DNA from: Cladosporium sp. IMV 00045
Lineage: Eukaryota; Ascomycota; Dothideomycetes; Cladosporiales; Cladosporiaceae
Length of the DNA stretch: 64,000 nucleotides
Assembly (NCBI GenBank): GCA_001931905.2
Contig: MSJI02000687.1
Location: forward strand, 51,168-115,167
Direction: 5' to 3'
The translations under genes were made by a program, and so were the position numbers. The notes beneath the pieces were generated by a model. The model was not told the DNA's origin. It searched no databases and was given only the letters and a program-made list of their open reading frames with translations. This document shows positions 1 through 10,153 of this stretch, one piece after another (the first letter of the stretch is position 1; every line of letters starts with the position of its first letter).

Positions 1-2231
1 ATTTTGGTATCATTGTTGCATTCTGGCTTTTCTGGGCTTTCATGGCTGCAGTCGGCTTTGAGCTAAACCTGTCGATTAGTGCTGGATCAAGAGTTTTGTT
101 CGACCAAAAAAGCCAGCAGAGGGAGTTGGCTCGTTCGAATGACCCCGAGAAGACAATCGAGGATAGCTCAAGTCGTAACTCTGAGGCGAGCGGCCATGTC
201 TCGATCGGCGAAACAACCTTTACTTTCGAGAACATCGACTACTTCGTTCATCACGAGGGCAAAGAGAAGCAACTACTGCGAGCTGTATCTGGCTACGTCC
301 TACCTGGTCAGCTTGTCGCATTGATGGGCAGCTCGGGTGCAGGTAAGACGACTTTGATGGATGTCCTTGCACAAAGAAAAGACAGTGGCCGCATTGAAGG
401 TAGCATTATGGTAGGAAACTCAAGCCTCACTCTGAAGTTTATTTTGCTAACCTTAATTTTTAGGTCAACGGCAAGCCTCAGGGCATCAGCTTTCAACGGA
501 CGACCGGCTACTGCGAGCAAAACGACGTCCACGAACCCACCGCTACTGTCCTTGAGTCACTACTGTTCTCTGCCCGGCTTCGTCAAAGCTTCAGTACTCC
601 TGATCAAGACAAAGTCGATTATGTGCATCAAATCATGGATCTGCTCGAACTCTCTCAGCTCCAGCATGCTATCGTTGGCAGTAAGTGGAAAGTCTGCCAA
701 ATTCCCCGACAAAGTCTCGCTGACATAATTCCAAACAGCCCCGGGTTCTGGTCTTTCAATCGAGCAGCGTAAAAGACTCACCCTCGCTACCGAGTTGGTT
801 GCCAAGCCGTCGCTGCTGTTCCTCGACGAACCGACCTCTGGACTGGACGGTCAATCTGCATTTGAGATTTGCCGCTTCATGCGCAAATTGGCAGCATCTG
901 GTCAGACAATCATATGTACGATTCACCAGCCATCAGCTGCTTTGTTCGAAGCATTTGACGTTCTCTTGCTGCTTGCAAAGGGTGGAAGGACTACCTACTT
1001 TGGTGAAACCGGACAAAACTCGTCTATCGTGCTGGACTACTTCGCCAAAAATGGTGCTCCTTGTCCAGAGAATGCAAACCCCGCAGAGCATATTGTGGAT
1101 GTCGTACAAGGACGCCAAGGTGACAGCATTCACTGGCCGCAGCAGTGGTTAGCATCTCCAGAGTATCAGCAAACCATGACCGAGCTGCAGAGAATCAATT
1201 CGGCCCAAGCAAAATCGGGAGCTGATGTTGAGACCGAAACCCCAGAAGAGGCGGTGGACTTCGCAACACCCATCAAATACCAAATCCTGTTGGTCACCAA
1301 ACGCCAATTCGTCTCCTTGTGGCGCAATCCGGATTATATCTGGAATAAGATCGGCCTTCACGTAACGAACAGTCTTTTTGCAGGCTTCACTTTCTGGAAG
1401 CTCGGGAATGGAACCTTCGACCTACAGCTTCGCCTCATGTCTGTATTCAACTTTGTTTTCGTTGCACCTGGATGTATCAATCAACTGCAGCCCCTCTTTA
1501 TCCGCAACCGAGACATCTTCGAGTCGAGAGAAAAGAAGAGCAAGACCTACCATTGGCTGGCTTTCATCTCGGCGCAGCTGATATCAGAAATACCTGTGCT
1601 CATCGTTTGCGCAACCTTGTTTTTTGCATGCTGGTACTTCACCTCCGGCTTGCCAGTCAAAGCGACTGCATCTGGTCAAGTGTACTTCCAAATGATCTTG
1701 TACGAGTTCCTGTACACCTCCATTGGACAAGCAATTGCTGCCTATAGCCCAAACGCATACTTCGCCGCTCTTGCGAACCCGCTCATTCTTGGCGCTGCTT
1801 TGATCAACTTTTGCGGTGTGGTGGTTCCTTACTCGCAGATACAGGCCTTCTGGCGCTATTGGATGTATTATCTGGATCCATTCACCTACCTCATCGGCGG
1901 CCTCTTGGAGCCTGTCGTGTGGGATGTGGAGGTCGAATGTAGGCCAAACGAGCTTACTCAAATCCCTCTGCCATCAGGAAGCACTTGTGGCGAATACATG
2001 GCCGACTTCCTTGGCTCGAATACAGGCTACGTTGTCGATCCTAACAACAGCACTATGTGCGAGTATTGCGAATACTCCACTGGCGCTGACTACCTTCGAA
2101 CAATGAACATCAACGAGAGGTACTATGGGTGGAGGGATGTCGGTATCACCGCGCTGTTCTGTATTTCCAGCTACGCGCTTGTCTTTTTGATGATGAAGCT
2201 GCGCAGCAAGGCAACAAAGACCGCCGGCTAG
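1..2231 (+). CDS. PDR-type (ABC-G) multidrug ABC transporter, C-terminal half (5' end outside window)
   Basis: This is the second half of a full-size pleiotropic-drug-resistance transporter, an ATP-driven plasma-membrane exporter. Reading is open from base 3 with a hydrophobic segment, so the start lies upstream. Proposed exons are 3-410, 464-680 and 739-2231, giving 705 residues. Both introns (53 and 58 nt) are GT-AG and restore the frame. The second nucleotide-binding domain is complete: Walker [11 protein letters not shown] near base 335, ABC signature GLSIEQRKR just after intron 2, and Walker [13 protein letters not shown] near 820. A six-helix-type membrane domain follows from about base 1360. 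The gene converges on the NRPS-like gene, which suggests but does not prove export of its product. Substrate cannot be told from sequence. The family assignment is firm. Confidence 0.93.
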
Positions 2232-2644
2232 TGGAATCGCTTGATCTCGTCACGGATACTGTGTTGAGATCAGAGGCGTTGAGGACTTGGAGCGTGACCC
2301 TTCGAGTTGATGATGAATTCAGAAATCGCTCTCCTGCCCGCAACTGTCACATGGATTGTGAAAAATAAGTAAGAGAAAAAANNNNNNNNNNNNNNNNNNN
2401 NAGAAAAAAAAAAAAAAAAAAGGAAAGCAAAGTGCCTTAGGGTTGGCTCTCAAATAGACATAGAGTTTAAAAGATTTTCATAACTTCACAATGCGTAAAA
2501 ACAGCTCGATCATTCCGTCTGTTCTTGACAACTCGCTATCATCAGGATTTCTCATGCGTCCGGCTGTATATAAGCAAGCCAACGATGTTGACCGTCGATT
2601 TCTGGTACATAAGGATTCGAAAGTTCGATGTTTACTCAGAGTTG
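2232..2644. other. Convergent 3' intergenic region with assembly gap
   Basis: This 413-base interval lies between two genes that end towards each other. It holds 20 N at 2382-2401, bordered by A-rich sequence, with a run of 18 A at about 2404-2421 directly after the gap. I see no open frame with homology. The true length of the A-rich tract is unknown. Confidence 0.8.
2382..2401. other. Assembly gap (20 N)
   Basis: Twenty consecutive N between A-rich flanks, so probably a scaffold join or unresolved homopolymer. Distances across it should not be trusted. Confidence 0.99.
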
Positions 2645-5600
2645 CTACTCAGCAAATGCGCTGCTACGCACGGTATTCTTCAGGTCCGCAAGAGACGCAT
2701 CATCATCTGCGCTGCTGACCTCTCGCAAAGACTTCGCGAATAAATCGAGGAGCTCGTGCACCATGGACTCACTCAAGCCAGACCTCTCATATACCGCCTG
2801 GAGTCTTAGGTTGTCTCCTTCTTTTGTGATCCCCATGTTTGTGAGGACAGACATCTTCCCGTACAAGCCTTTGTTCTTCTCAGCCCGGTAGTGCAACGAT
2901 GCATTCTTGCCAGTGATGACCAGATCAGGCGACTCAGGGACCTCCGCACAATTGAGCAATGTTTCCCGCTGCGAGGTGCCGAAGTGCTGTGTCACGTAGT
3001 CCGAAGCCATTGGCTCATAGGGGACACTCCCGTATAGCATGTCTCGCATGCTGGTGAGAGCTTTGCCAACATTCCCAGTCACAGAAAGATCCATGCATAT
3101 AGGAACTGTAGTCAAAGTCGGGCCCATCATGGTTTCGACTCCTGCAACGCCTGCAAGACGTCCACTGGAGGCAGTCATGAAGAAAATGCGCTCCTCGTCT
3201 GATAGAGCACTCAGAGTCAGAGACCAAGCCAAATGAACAAGAGGGATGTCACCAAACTCAGCAACGCCCGCAGGACCTTTCGGCTGAACAATTCTGGTGA
3301 CAGAGCCTGCACCGGTTGCTTGGAGATCATTGTTACGGTCCAGGAACGACCAACGGTCGAAGCCATTGAGACGGTTCAACCAGTACTGCTGTGCTTCTGT
3401 GCGATCTATATCTTCCACATATCTGGCGAAATCACAGAAAGAGGTCGGTGTAGGCAGCTTTTTGATATTCTTTAAGTCTTTGAGTCCAGCCTTCAGCTCG
3501 TCGTATATCAAGTTCCTGGTCCAGATGTCTTGCACGGCATGGGTCGTCGTGATGACTAGATGCGGCCCTTCGTCCAGATCGTAAACGTACGCATATCTTA
3601 CTTGTGGCGCTCCGTAGAGCATCCGCGCGCCTTTCACCAACGAGAGGTACTCGGCCAAGCTTGAAGACGTTTCCCAAACAGCCTGATCTTGGAGTACAAC
3701 ATTGTAAATGTTATCACCGAGTTTCACCATTCTTGAGCGGAGGACTGCGTTTCGCGACCGTGTGGTTTCGACAATTTGCTCCAGTTCGGCCAAATCAACA
3801 TCCTGACAGGAGAATGTAAGCGATAACACCCACAACCCAAGGTCCCGATTCAGGGACGCAAGCCTTCGTTGAAGTGGGGTGGAAGGAGCAATGTCATCGA
3901 TCACGTCTGCGTCGACGCCACACGCATGTGCACATTCCGCTCGCAGCTGCTTATTTTCCTTTGAACTTGAGGACTGATGCGGGCTTGCGGATTCGATAGT
4001 CGTGCACTGTCTCTTCAAATCGTTCAAGGTAGGGGTCCGGAAGACGGCAGCAGCATTCAGGTCCAGTCCGTTTGACCTGGCCTTACTTGCAAGCTTGATT
4101 GCTTGAGCTGAGTTACCCCCAAGGTCGAAGAAGTTGTCATCATCACTGAAAGATGACTGCTCGATGCCGAGGACTTCGCTCCAAAGTACCTTAAGATCAC
4201 GGGACCCTGCTGGCCGGGGTGTCTCTTTCGAAAGGACCGACTTGTAAAGGCCAGTTCTCTGGACTTTTCCGGTCGCTGTCTTCGGAATCGCCTCCACAAT
4301 GCAGACATGCTGAGGAATCTTGAAATCGCTAATGCGTCCCTGCAGCCACTGCCTCAAACTTGCTGCGGAGACATCTTTGCCAGGCTTCATCACCAATGCG
4401 ATAGCTACCTCCTCGCCGTACATCTCATCAGGCGCAGCAAAAGAGACCGCTTCAGCGATGTCTTCGTGTTCAAGTACGACCTTGTCGATTTCATTTGGGC
4501 TTATCTTCTCGCCGCCTTTGTTGATGAGCTCTTTCAGTCTGCCAGTCAGACGGATGTGGCCAAGGTCATCAATGGAGCCCTGATCACCAGTGCGGAAATG
4601 ACCACTCGCCGTGAAAGCTTTGGCGTTGGCTTCAGGGTTGTTCAGATATCCAGGCATCACGGATGGGCCTTTGATGACCACTTCGCCTACGTTGCCTCGT
4701 TTCACTTCCTCGTCGTTGTCGTCAATCACTTTCACAGAGACAGTTCCGCAAGGTGACCCTACTGTTCCTGGTCTTCGCTCCTGGTCCAGAAGATGGGACG
4801 CAATGTGATGCGCATTCTCGGTCATCGCGTAGGCTTCCAGGACCGGTGCCTTGAAAGCAGTCACGAGCTCTTGCAGCAGACTGGGTGCCAGTGGCGAGGA
4901 GCAAGATCGAATGAAGCGTGGTTGCACATGGGACGGAGGTCTGTCAAACGAGAGCAAAATCTTTTGATGTGTTGGCGTCGCCGTCCACCACGTCGCCTGA
5001 TAGTCTTCGAAGTCCCTCCAAAAGTCTGGTCCAAGGCCCTTTTCTGGAATAATTATGCAACTGCCTGTGACAAGAGGCGCGAGCATGCCGGCAACGATAC
5101 CATGGATGTGAAATAATGGCATGATCAGCATGCTCCGGTCGGACGACTCAAGTCCATAAGCCTGGATGACATTCTTCGTCGAGGCGGACAAATTGGATTG
5201 CAATAAAGGAACCGCTTTAGGCTTTCCAGTGGTACCCGAAGTGTGCAAAGCCAGTGCAACAAAATCAGCATCTTTGGCTAATCCAGCCATTGGACAGCTC
5301 GTGGTGCTGTTCTGGCAAAGAATGTTGAGGCCAACGTCATCTCCGTTCCAGTAACACTCCGCAAGGGTGCAATCTTGCTCCTGAGATGCTCGAGATAGGT
5401 CGGTGTCATTGTTCTGGAAGCCTCTCGGTCCAACGACGACTTTAGCCTGTAGGCTTGATAGGGAATATGCCAACTCATCTTGTTTGAGCGCAGGATTGAG
5501 GGGGGCAACGACCGCCTCCATTGACAAGATCGCTAGAAATATGGCGACAAAGGCCGGTCCATTGGGCAATGCAATACAGCATACCGAGTCCCTTCTGAGT

Positions 5601-5752
5601 CCTGCGGCTTCCAGGGCCTCTCTGAATCTGCGGACGTTGGATTCAAGAGTTTCATATGTGATGATGTTGGGATGAAGGCCAGTAGATATGATTGAAGGAG
5701 ATTTCTGACGGTCCTGGCCTTCAAATAGGATGGAATTGATGAGACTTGACAT
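2645..5752 (-). CDS. NRPS-like enzyme: adenylation (Pcs60-type) - carrier - condensation
   Basis: A single-exon gene of 1035 residues. I start it at the ATG at 5752; the frame opens 15 nt earlier, but only at a TTG. Residues ~10-510 are an AMP-forming adenylation domain with the A3 loop TSGTTGKPKAV (~172), the A5 region EAYAMTE (~306), the A7 aspartate in RTGDQG and the A10 lysine in PKTATGK (~496). Its motifs, such as MPLFHIHG, resemble peroxisomal Pcs60/oxalyl-CoA synthetases more than amino-acid-activating domains. Residues ~520-585 are a carrier domain with the phosphopantetheine serine in FFDLGGNS (~548). Residues ~615-1010 are a condensation-like domain whose HHxxxDG motif reads THAVQDI (~737), so the catalytic His and the Asp remain. 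It should activate a carboxylic acid, load it and condense it with an amine or alcohol. There is no TE or reductase domain. Product unknown. Confidence 0.9.
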   Translation of the reverse strand: MSSLINSILFEGQDRQKSPSIISTGLHPNIITYETLESNVRRFREALEAAGLRRDSVCCIALPNGPAFVAIFLAILSMEAVVAPLNPALKQDELAYSLSSLQAKVVVGPRGFQNNDTDLSRASQEQDCTLAECYWNGDDVGLNILCQNSTTSCPMAGLAKDADFVALALHTSGTTGKPKAVPLLQSNLSASTKNVIQAYGLESSDRSMLIMPLFHIHGIVAGMLAPLVTGSCIIIPEKGLGPDFWRDFEDYQATWWTATPTHQKILLSFDRPPSHVQPRFIRSCSSPLAPSLLQELVTAFKAPVLEAYAMTENAHHIASHLLDQERRPGTVGSPCGTVSVKVIDDNDEEVKRGNVGEVVIKGPSVMPGYLNNPEANAKAFTASGHFRTGDQGSIDDLGHIRLTGRLKELINKGGEKISPNEIDKVVLEHEDIAEAVSFAAPDEMYGEEVAIALVMKPGKDVSAASLRQWLQGRISDFKIPQHVCIVEAIPKTATGKVQRTGLYKSVLSKETPRPAGSRDLKVLWSEVLGIEQSSFSDDDNFFDLGGNSAQAIKLASKARSNGLDLNAAAVFRTPTLNDLKRQCTTIESASPHQSSSSKENKQLRAECAHACGVDADVIDDIAPSTPLQRRLASLNRDLGLWVLSLTFSCQDVDLAELEQIVETTRSRNAVLRSRMVKLGDNIYNVVLQDQAVWETSSSLAEYLSLVKGARMLYGAPQVRYAYVYDLDEGPHLVITTTHAVQDIWTRNLIYDELKAGLKDLKNIKKLPTPTSFCDFARYVEDIDRTEAQQYWLNRLNGFDRWSFLDRNNDLQATGAGSVTRIVQPKGPAGVAEFGDIPLVHLAWSLTLSALSDEERIFFMTASSGRLAGVAGVETMMGPTLTTVPICMDLSVTGNVGKALTSMRDMLYGSVPYEPMASDYVTQHFGTSQRETLLNCAEVPESPDLVITGKNASLHYRAEKNKGLYGKMSVLTNMGITKEGDNLRLQAVYERSGLSESMVHELLDLFAKSLREVSSADDDASLADLKNTVRSSAFAE

Positions 5753-7090
5753 CCTGCTGGTCTGCAAACTTCTACCCTTGCCGTGTGGGGGTAGGAGGTC
5801 AGCGACTCAAAGGTCCTGATGAATAAATCAGGAGCATCTTCCATCTGGCCGTCGTTGGCGATACATGGGTCCACTGACACGTCATCCACTCGCCCCAGGC
5901 GCTCGAAGCAATCACATCGCGAATTGTGATAGCAAGGTTATATCTTCATCTCAACGGCCGGACTCTGCGAGCGTTGAGCATTCGGAAATACAAACGAAGC
6001 ATTTGTTCCGGACGTCAGAAGCCAACTTCTTAACTGGCACCATGCCGGATGATCATACAGAGACTCCAAGACGCTCGAATGCGCGCCAGAGAGAGAACTT
6101 TCTGATGTTAATACAACCTATGAATGAGCCGGTGTGTCTGAATGTGGAAAACGCACTCTGATCTGTGAGGATCTGATGATCTACAGATCTTCGAGGGCGG
6201 TGTGAAGGCTTGGAGACGTTCTGCCGAATCGCTAATGCACGTGATCTATTAACAAGCTTCCTGCTTCATGTGCTTCACGTACCAACAAGCTAGCTAGCCT
6301 TACCTGTGGCCCTTCCAGACCGCCCTGCATGCTCTTGCATCGAAGTCACAAAGGAAATATAGCCGACGCTTGACAGCACCTGTGGCTGGCTGATGGAGCC
6401 AGCTTTGCAATCAGACGACCAGCACAGATTTCTGCACCCCGGGGTACGCGATGAAATCTGATGTCAGTCCAAGGAGTCTTGTAGCCTTGAAGATGCCTGA
6501 GCAAATCAGCTCATAACCAAATGCTGACTGTGTCTTAGTGTCTCGTATGAGCCTATTGGCATGACTGTATGCAAGCGAGCCTCGCCCGAGGCCGAGAAGG
6601 CCCAATCGTAGCTACTAGTGAAGGTATGAAGCTTTTCACGCCTGCCCGATGTTGTTGTGTGTGGCATCCGCGGCGCCACCGCTTGCCTGATGGCCTCTTT
6701 GTAAGGCCTAGGCAAAGATAGAGACACCGCTTAGTTAAAGCCGTGTGCCGATGAGAGTATATCCTGCGTAAAGTTGGACATGTAGACATATACATATCAG
6801 GAGACCGACAGACGATGGCGTCCAGTCCACTGTGTTCTCCATCGCCACCGCTCGCCCGATGGCCTACTCTGGAGGCCTAGACGAAGGTAGAGACACCACT
6901 CAGTCGAAGCTGTGTACTCGATGAGAATGTACTCGGCAAAATGTGAACTCGCAGGCACATACACATCAGGAGACTGGCGGACTATAGCGTCCTGCCAATC
7001 ATGTACGTACTCTCTGAGGAAGCATTTAAAGGTTGTGAATGAGCCTGCCTTTTACTGTCTCTACAGAAACGCGAAACCATCATCTTCAGT
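5753..7090. other. Intergenic region with a duplicated segment
   Basis: About 1.3 kb between the NRPS-like gene (minus) and the SLATT gene (plus), so it carries both promoters. The notable structure is the two-copy direct repeat at 6675-7000, described separately. Short frames here (up to 118 codons) lack homology and overlap on both strands; I call no gene. Confidence 0.6.
6675..7000. repeat. Two-copy imperfect direct repeat, period 169 bp
   Basis: Copy 1 runs about 6675-6830 and copy 2 about 6844-7000. Both start GCCACCGCT and share, in order, GATGGCCT, AGGCCTAG, AAAGATAGAGACACC or its variant GAAGGTAGAGACACC, CGATGAGA, and ACATCAGGAGAC towards the end. By eye identity is roughly 75%, with substitutions outnumbering indels. 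Copy 2 ends 90 bp before the SLATT start codon, so the duplication lies within that gene's promoter or 5' leader. Confidence 0.85.
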
Positions 7091-7752
7091 ATGTCTTACA
7101 GCAAGGTCGATCCCGAACGCCAGCAAATGCAACCGGCTGTCACTGAGATACCGCTCGGAAGTCCAACTCCCGCCAACCGACCTTCCCAGCTTCAGATATA
7201 TCAGAGACTCATCGGTGACATTGACAAGCCTGCACCAACCGGCAGAGGCAGCAAGCATGGCGTGAGCTTCTACCACCAGGTTGTTAGTCGTGAGAGGAAA
7301 GCCCGGACCTGGTTTTGGGTCACCGGTCTTACCTTTGCGGCTCTGGTCACTGCGCAGATTGTATTCTGCTTGTCAATCGTATGATCACCTTTCCACACTT
7401 TTTTCACACCCTTGATGACTAAACTCGTATGTCATAGTCCGTTGGTGCCCAGATGGACTTCAGCAAGAACCTGATCTCTGTGCTCGCCGCTATCAACACC
7501 CTCGTTGCTGCCGGTATCGCAGCACTCAAAGGCCTTGGATTGCCGGAAAAGCGAGCGATGGAACGACACCAGTTGTGTAAGATAATCGACAGGATCGAGT
7601 ATACGACGAGACGGCTGCAAGCTGGCCTGGATGTCGACGCGGAGAAGGAGGCTGAGGCCGCCAGGACCCTCGATGAAGAGACTGAAGATCAGGCCGAGCT
7701 GTTTCAGAACGTCGGTGATGCTTCTACCTTGGTACCTGAGAAGGCGAAGTAG
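7091..7752 (+). CDS. Fungal SLATT-domain two-helix membrane protein
   Basis: Two exons, 7091-7378 and 7438-7752, joined across a 59-nt GT-AG intron (phase 0, CTAAA branch site), encode 200 residues. After a polar N-terminus comes the conserved block HGVSFYHQVVSRERKA (~56-71), a first membrane helix (~74-96), a short loop with a conserved G-A-x-M, a second helix (~107-127), the LP turn GLGLPEKR, and a charged helical tail. This order fits the fungal SLATT family (SMODS- and SLOG-associating two-TM effector domain), which Burroughs and colleagues proposed as pore-forming effectors in nucleotide-signalled defence. That role is a family-level prediction, not shown here. The intron falls between the two helices. 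No nucleotidyltransferase or SLOG partner is visible next to it. The upstream region is duplicated. Confidence 0.82.
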
Positions 7753-8054
7753 GTGTAAGCTCGACGGTGTGGTTCGACGGTGTTGCATCTTTGTTCAGAC
7801 ATTGTCCTAAGCTAGGGTACTGATCAAAGTACTCGAACTGGAGGATGGATTACGGGCTACAGAGAATCCGGCAACATGGGTCTTGTTGGCGCCTATTGCT
7901 ATTGTTTCACGCGACGATCACGAATTTCACGAAGATCTCCTTTCCAAACTTGGCTGAATTCTTCCTTCTCATACTTCGTCTGCTCAGAGTTTGACCTTTC
8001 GCCCATGTCCCGCAAGTAGCAGCCCATTGTTCGGCGAGTTCCACCGTAGGTGCT
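7753..8054. other. Convergent intergenic region
   Basis: About 300 bases between the ends of the SLATT and oxygenase genes. I see nothing beyond 3' untranslated sequence. Confidence 0.6.
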
Positions 8055-9350
8055 TCAATTGTAAATCTTGGAAACCAGTCCGGGAATGATCTCCAGCTCC
8101 TTCTCGCCATATGTATAGTTGGAACCCTCAATCTTGGGCGCTTTGGTGCGACGCTGCTGCTGGGTCTGGCGCGCCTTGACCCATTCCTCCATGGTGAGAT
8201 GCTGTCCGATCTTGGTCAGGTCATTCTCGTGCAAGCCCAGGCGCTGAAGAAGCGGGCTGTTGGAGATCGGGTCCAGCACAACGTGGTTGTTTGGGCTGCA
8301 AGTCTTGTCAGCGCGCATCCTTTCGTAATGTGAGTGAGTATGGAGGACAGGACGGGCATGTCAACTTACCGTGCAAAATAGAGCACGCCGAGGCGGTCGA
8401 CGTGGGCCTGGTCGTCAGGCGGCGAGTGCACACGATGCACACTGGACTTGAGATAGTTACCGGTGAGCGCCTGAAGGGCGTCGCAGATGTTGATAGTGAT
8501 GGTCTCGTCTTGAGGCTTGACCCACTTCCACCGCTTCTCCGAGTTCAAGATCTGCAGAGCAGCAACTGGTTGCCTGAAGAGCAGTGTGACACTACCGAGG
8601 TCAGTGTGTCCTGGCGAGTACAGCTCGCCGACTTCACGATTCAGCTCCGGCGAGCGGGCGGCGTAGTGCATGTAGCGGAGATGATCCTCGCCCTTGACAT
8701 CGTATTGGTGCTCCTTGACGAGTTGGTCTTCATCTTCGAGTTCGAGGATGATGGCAAAGATACGCAGAAGCTTCACTACGACAAGATCATGACATTTCCT
8801 GCTGAAGGTTTCGATCTCCTTAATATGGTCTTTCAGAACAGGCGGCTGGGCACGCTCGTGGTAGCCATCAAACTTGGGAAGGTTGTAGACCTGGACGTTG
8901 TCCTTGATAGTGTCGGTGAGTCTGATGGGTTAGTAGCTGATACAGCAAGCAACAGAATTGGGGTACTCGCACTGCCTCAGTCCAGCAGGACGGTAGCCAT
9001 TATACTCGCCATTGTGCAGGTCCTCAAGATTATGATACTTGAGCTTTTCCTCGAGTGGCAGGTCGTAAAACTCTCGGCCCAAAGCGAACTGGCGGTCGAC
9101 TTCTTCCTGACTAATACCGAATTTCTTCACATAGAAGAAACCGACATGTTGAGCAGCATAAGTGAGCTGCTTAGCTAGCTCTTCCTTGCCCCCGGGTGTT
9201 TCGAACAGGCTCAGATCGAGGGTGACAAGCTCTGCCCAGTCCACTGCATATTTGCGTTAGAAACGGCTTCATTGTCTGCTGATAGGGCAACGTACGATCT
9301 GCTTTGGTCTTTGGGACTTGCTTGTATGGTGAAATGATTGCCCCAGGCAT
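8055..9350 (-). CDS. 2-oxoglutarate/Fe(II)-dependent oxygenase (isopenicillin N synthase-like)
   Basis: Four exons on the minus strand, 9350-9296, 9243-8973, 8921-8370 and 8319-8055, separated by 50-52-nt GT-AG introns, give 380 residues. The ATG at 9350 with a 55-nt first exon (MPGAIISPYK...) supplies the expected N-terminus; the longer frame beginning at 9244 has only a GTG. The N-terminal DIOX_N region includes VGFFYVKKFG and an NGYRP block. The catalytic jelly roll shows GHTDLGSVTLL (iron ligands His and Asp) and SSVHRVHSP (third His ligand). The 2-oxoglutarate arginine is probably in DRLGVLYF, which lacks the serine of the classic RxS. It probably hydroxylates, desaturates or cyclises a small molecule. 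It could tailor the product of the NRPS-like gene 2.3 kb away, but co-regulation is untested. Confidence 0.88.
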
Positions 9351-10153
9351 GGTTACGTACGGCCAAGTAGACTAAATGTAGATGTTCTTGTATATCATGT
9401 GTTGCAAGCAAAGCGGAGGGGGATGAACCATATGTATAGCGAGTCGTTTCCTCGGTTATATCGGAAGCTAGATAAACATCTCAAGTTCTTGGATAATCAC
9501 GTCTACCTTCCTAGCTATCACGCCATGCATGAATTGACAGAGATGAAGCGACGGACGTTTGTCGAATGTCGCTAGCTACTTGTCAGTGGATATCGAGATA
9601 AGATGACAAATGAGTTTACTGCTATCCATCAGTGCTGAGTGTCCTTGATGAGACAGGCGTCTTTGCCTCTGTAATCAACGTGAAGTAGTATTTCAATGTC
9701 GACATGATTGAGGGGCCACAGCGGGGTCTGAAGAGCTAGGGTTCTTGCTGAAGTTACCAGATCGCTAACGACCATACGGGATGAACAATGATGGGATACC
9801 TGCTACGATCGGGTGGTAGTCGGTTAATAGCTTCAATGGTGTCAACGCGCTGTTGTTTTCCCTTGTGAAGTCGTCGAAGTGAACAGAGGTGAAAGTAACA
9901 TCTCAAGGACATCTGCGAGATCGGCACTTGAGGCCGCTTTCGGAGGATCACGTCATCATATTCTCATTGTATACTGTTTACATGTACATGTATTACTACT
10001 TTCCAACAACATGAACACTATAGAAACCTCTTTACCCAGTATGTCGCCTGCCTATTGATCGTTTTGCCCGATGTCTGTGTCTCTTCTGGCCTTTGGTGCC
10101 CACTCACACCCGGCAGCATTTTTGTGACCACGAGTAGCCCAGCAATGCACCTT
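9351..10153. other. Intergenic region, no gene seen
   Basis: About 800 bases upstream of the oxygenase and downstream of the Ser/Gly-rich gene. Frames are short and without homology. I see no repeat or RNA signature. Confidence 0.6.

Noticed and set aside
8291..9178. 295-codon open frame on the plus strand
   Set aside because: It lies entirely antisense to the oxygenase exons; the minus strand gives the Fe-binding motifs, the proper splice sites and a family match.
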